This document shows positions 59,685 to 64,000 of a DNA stretch of 64,000 bases, piece by piece. The notes below the pieces were generated by a model that worked only from the letters and a program-made list of their open reading frames with translations, had not been told where the DNA came from and made no database searches. How positions within the stretch are numbered: position 1 is the stretch's first letter; the number at the start of each line of letters is the position of its first letter. The stretch is from Hymenolepis diminuta. Taxonomy: Eukaryota; Platyhelminthes; Cestoda; Cyclophyllidea; Hymenolepididae. The stretch covers positions 600,602 through 664,601 of the forward strand of contig CAADRB010000005.1 of NCBI GenBank assembly GCA_900708905.1. The letters run 5' to 3'. The position numbers were made by a program, and so were the translations under genes.

Positions 59685-62600
59685 CACAGGAGCCGGTAAA
59701 TGACAAGCATGAGCTTGAGCGTGTATATCTGAGTGAAAATACAAAGGCTGTTTATGAGTCACTTGGGCAAGGACGTGCTAGAGGGCATGAATGCAGCTGT
59801 ACTTTAATTGTGAGAAGACACTAACTTCGAATAACAGAGACTCCAACAATGATAAAGAGGAGGGAATCAGAAAGATACAGAGAACAACGTCAAAGAGTTT
59901 GAATTCACTTGATGTTTGGGTTTGGATTGTACAATATTTAATAAATGTGTGTCTCAAGCTCCAAAATTCAATTTTCACAAATTCCAAAACTCAAATTTCA
60001 GGATTTGTCCCCTGGATTGCAGCAAATGCATGTCGATGATGTTCAGTGCCTATTTACTAGAATTATCTAATCAAGAAAGGTCAGTCTCGCCGGTTCGTTT
60101 CGTTTTTTCATCGAATGGCTAAGAAGGCAAAATTTCCTTATGTGCATTTCATCAGCTGACACTTTTATTATAGCCTAGAAGAGATAACTAACAAGTTTCA
60201 AGTTAGCAAAGCTCCGTCAGCTGTGTTTACTCACGGTGATATAAAAACCTGTAAAAATTTTGAGAATGGCTAGGGGTAATAATAGGCAAGAAGCAATAAA
60301 TTCTCTATCTGGATAGTATTCATTTATGCCAGTAGAAAAGAAATTACCCTGATAAAAATAGCCACTAATCGAATGATTCTTAAGAATGTCCAGGAAATTT
60401 TCTGTTATTTAAAAAGAAACTATGCATAAAATCATTCATCCATATGACCAAGGAGAGAAATCAGTCAAAGAAGAAGCACTTAGAGTTAACATTTACTTGC
60501 TTTCTTTCTTGCTTCATTTCCTTCTTAATTACACATCTGAATTATTCCTATAATCTGCTTTTCTGATAAATTATATACCCACCTTTTCTATTGAGATGCC
60601 TTTGGATACATACTAGTGATATCGACATTTGTATCAGTGAATGAATAGGGTCTGACCAAACTAACTTAGGGAATTATAAAATCTAGATTGATTTACCTCA
60701 TTCAAAAGTGAATTATAAAGGTTTGACACTCAAGAAGAAAAAGTAGAGCGGCATCGAACTCTCTTTTGGAGGACGCTAGGGGCAACTGAGTTAACTTAAA
60801 ATTAATAACCTATCAATAAACTCAACTTAAAGGTGGAATAGGTAGAGAGTTAAGAGTGAGTGTTTTCTCGAGATGACTAATCAGTAGTATGTAAAGCGAG
60901 TAAGAAAGTGATAGTTGAAAGTGCGTAGTTCAATATTAATGGACTGATAAAAAAGGAGGTGGACACCATTCTAAACTTGCGGGTACAACTTGATAAACAC
61001 CTTCAAAAGATACTTGGAAAGAAAAGTGGAATGAGTCATTCGTGTAAAATTAATTGAAATTGAACTGAATTAAATTTATCCTCGGGGCTAAAGCAATAAC
61101 GAAAATAGTCAAAGGAAAGATGATCAGATAGAGAGCTTACAATCTGAACACCTAGATCTGATTAACATCCCGTTTAAAACAGAAGCAGTGACTTAAAATT
61201 TCTCACGAAATAAAGCAACTGGAAATAAAATTGATCCGGAAAAATTTATGCTTAAAGCAAATCTGAAAAATAACAACCCGCTCGGCAATTTAACATCTAA
61301 GATCTTGAAGTAGATAAATTTTCGGCAACGCATGGAACAGGGAAAGAGAAATCTATCTCTGTAAAATTAATTCGTGAAACTTTAATAGTTTTTTTTCCTG
61401 ATAATTTGCATGGAACATCTATGTGGTAGTGATCCTTCAATTTCATGGCTACATCATGATTGATATACACTTGGAGTTAAACTCATAGTGCTAAGGCATA
61501 AAGATTAACTGGGTTAAAATGAGAAGCGAAAAGTACACCCAACTATAATGGTCTTCTGCCTTAACACGGCCTTTCTTCCCAAAGATAAGTTCTAATTTGC
61601 TTTCTTTACTTTACAATAACACGAAACGTTCTTTTAAAGGAATATAGAAAAATAAGCCTAAATCTTGAATATTCAAGGCTCAATAATACGATGATTTCTT
61701 TTTCAGATTTAGAGATAGGGCTGAAAGATAGCAATGGAGGACGAGAAAATAAATATTAAAAAAAGACCATTAAAATGCAGTTTGAGAAGAAATAGTGGTT
61801 TTGACCAAATGCCTTGGTTATCACAAATTATCCTTTATCTCTCTCTGTTAGGAAGTGTCTAAATTGACAGTGGATAACGGATTACAAACAAGTAGAACAT
61901 AAAATGTGTAGGGGAATTTCACATAATACAGATACAAGGATTTTGATACCTTGACACTCCATTAACACGAAGTATTAATGGGAACCATTCAGTAAAATGC
62001 CAGTCCATAAGACACGACAAGAAAAGAGAATGGAAATAGCAGAATTAGGAAAGGAGAAGAGTAAGAAATGTTGGTCTCATTTGTGATCCACTTACGAGGC
62101 GAAATGGGTCTAAAATCTGCTAGTGCCCAACCGATGTTTAAAATGACACCTTATCTTGATGTTGGAAAGATTCACGATGACATACCTTAGTCACAAAGTT
62201 TATAAACATACCGCCTTATTTGCTCATATCCCCATATTTTTCTTACTGACTTGAGTTTTCGTGAATCAATAAGGGAAGCGGTAATATGATGTTAGATTTA
62301 ATTTGAGTCTCTTCAAAGGATATTTTGGAAAAGCAAAAGTACATATTTTTCCAGAGCGGGGAAGTGAAGGAGTAAAAATCTGCAATCCCCTTGACAAAAC
62401 TTGCCTATCCTTAATTTATTCCCTCTCAGCTATAGCCGTGCATCAGTTAATATTTTTATAAATAAACGAACAAATTAATGCAACGATATCTCAGATATTA
62501 AATCGCATCCTTTTTCCACCGTGCAATGATTATGTATTTAAATTTTTATAATCCCGAAATAATTTCTAAAACCAGAGGAGACTAAAGAACTTTTTCTATT

Positions 62601-63349
62601 TTTAGCATTTTATTCATTTAAACTGGGAAATCTAATTTTCTGCCAATCAGTAGCACCGCGATTTGGCTACATTTCGTGTCCAAAAGACATCGCATTTTCT
62701 TCAAGGAGCAAATATGCACCTAAGTTGCTTTCAAGTGTATTAACAAAAAACGGGAGTCAAATTTTTAAACAACTTCATTTGCCAGCCTCAAAAAATCACA
62801 CAAGCTCCTTGAGTGCTTTTTTCTAAATGTAGTGGAGAGGAAAATGTTCTACTAGGTAAATCAAGAAGATTAAATGCATTCAGCCTCACTATTTGATTAA
62901 AGCCAAACTTAGATTTCTCTCATTACCGGACAGTTTAGCTTAGAAGGAATAATTTCCATATAAATATACAACTCCACAATTCTAAAAAACCATAAGTCAA
63001 TATTAAACAATATCCACTTGTTATCAGCTCATTTAGTAGACACGTTTAAAATTCAAAATGGCGATATCTTGTTAATATGCTAGTCCACTAAGACATATAT
63101 ATACATTCAATGATCGACTCCTCTACAAATGCATGAATAATTATTGTCGTATTCCAAAACAATTCATCTAGACCTGAACTGACCTGTAGTAACAGCATTT
63201 TCCTTATTCTTGTCTCCTGGCAATATGTCCTTATTTGACTCAATTTATCTGTTATTACTATCTTAATGGATAAATAACTCCAATTAGATATCCTGGTGTT
63301 TCTTCCGTTTGGTTAAACTTTTTATCCTATTTGAGATTTATTATTATGC

Positions 63350-63520
63350 GCCAGTGGCACAGTGACTAACGTGCTCGCCTGGAAAATCAGAAGTCATGGA
63401 TTCAATGCCAACCAGTGGAATGGCTATCCGCACTGGTTAAGTTTGGCTAATAAAGGGGCTAGGAGAATTTGAGTTTCTCAACAGAGACCAACGATACCAC
63501 AACTGAGTATTGTAAAATGC
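63350..63520 (+). repeat. SINE-like dispersed repeat, copy 12 (most complete)
   Basis: Best copy of the family: gcgccagtggcacagtgact, aacgtgctcgcctgg, aaatcagaagtcatggattc, aatgccaaccagtggaatgg, ctatccgcactggttaagtt, tggctaataaaggggct, and gagtttctcaacagagacc. The first 70 bases resemble a tRNA with A-box-like and B-box-like segments, as in tRNA-derived SINEs. Confidence 0.7.
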
Positions 63521-64000
63521 TCTCCTAAATAGGCCTGGGAATCGTTACTACTATTTCATAATTAAAAATAGTTGGCTTCTTTTCAAACGTCTTCTCTTTG
63601 ATGTCTGCTAGAACTAGACAAAGTTTTCCTAATCAGAGAAACTCCAGGACGAATCTCTCTAATACAAGGATATATTAAAAAACTTGATGAGCTTGGAGAC
63701 TCGTACGATCCTAACATTAAATTAGTTCAATTTTCCCACTAGCAACCCGTTTCCATGTTTCATTTATAACGTAGAATAATAAATAAACAATAATTTGAGT
63801 TTCACTTGAGTGAGATCTGTCATGTTAAAACATCTGAACTAATTCTGGTTTTAAGGATACATTGAATTAAGATGATAAAGCCAATCAATCGATTAAATTT
63901 AAGGGGATTCGTAGTCACTGAAGATTTTAGATATAAACTTGCTCAGTAAACTAGGGAGGTCAACTTTTGACATTAGAACATGAAGCCGTGAAATACATAC

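Larger units (their letters stand above)
57109..64000 (-). other. Upstream intronic region of the kinase gene, no exon recognised
   Basis: The acceptor at 57109-57110 (tcattctag) shows that more 5' exons exist. Reading this stretch on the minus strand I did not find the PxxxDxKxG kinase motif or another coding block, so it is probably one long intron. It holds a purine tract (59636-59684) and a SINE-like copy at 63.35 kb. Confidence 0.5.

Noticed and set aside
1..64000. CRISPR arrays, operons, ribosome-binding sites, prophage or rRNA genes
   Set aside because: The window is intron-bearing eukaryotic DNA; no regularly spaced repeats or bacterial signals are present.

Overview
The window is nuclear DNA from a metazoan, most likely a parasitic flatworm (a cestode is my best guess, a trematode is possible). 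The gene set is animal-like and intron-rich, the non-coding DNA is AT-rich, and all 35 introns I could reconstruct are GT-AG. Many of these introns are extremely short: one class of about 24-45 nt, a second of about 59-86 nt, and a tail of 0.15-4.7 kb. That intron profile, possible trans-splice acceptors just upstream of several start codons, mariner elements and a tRNA-like SINE family fit a platyhelminth. The species cannot be settled from sequence alone.

Layout. 1-8.5 kb: no convincing gene, only dispersed repeats and one doubtful exon. 8.56-12.49 kb (-): HAT1, the type B histone acetyltransferase, complete in 7 exons (459 codons). 14.82-26.65 kb (-): a 14-exon gene for an 889-residue nuclear-looking protein with two N-terminal U1/matrin-type zinc fingers, an Arg/Ser/His-rich tract, acidic and basic blocks and a coiled coil; I do not recognise an orthologue. 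27.16-30.47 kb (-): PSMD2/Rpn1, the 26S proteasome base subunit, complete in 7 exons (980 residues). 32.41-37.67 kb (+): WDR33, the poly(A)-signal reader of CPSF, complete in 6 exons (720 residues), divergent from PSMD2. 38.30-38.60 kb (-): a tiny three-exon gene resembling NCBP2AS2, convergent with WDR33. 40.10-41.53 kb: a mariner element with good terminal inverted repeats, a dead transposase and a 746-base assembly gap. 41.5-48.7 kb: repeat-rich intergenic DNA with an LTR/primer-binding-site-like block and an inverted repeat pair. 48.67-49.98 kb: a second, more decayed mariner. 50.63-57.11 kb (-): the 3' four exons of an inositol-trisphosphate 3-kinase; its 5' exons lie further right or beyond the window. 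57.1-64 kb: apparently intron, with one SINE.

There is no operon or gene cluster acting as a system. The genes are housekeeping nuclear functions (histone acetylation, proteolysis, mRNA 3'-end formation, inositol phosphate signalling). Reconstructing exons by hand, with reading phase conserved across every junction, recovered complete coding sequences of 1380 (HAT1), 2670 (zinc finger), 2943 (PSMD2), 2163 (WDR33) and 252 (NCBP2AS2-like) nt, all divisible by three. Points most worth a second look: the unassigned zinc-finger gene, the 24-36 nt introns, the substituted residues in WDR33 (human F43 position) and in HAT1 (acetyl-CoA loop and catalytic region), and the dispersed SINE family.
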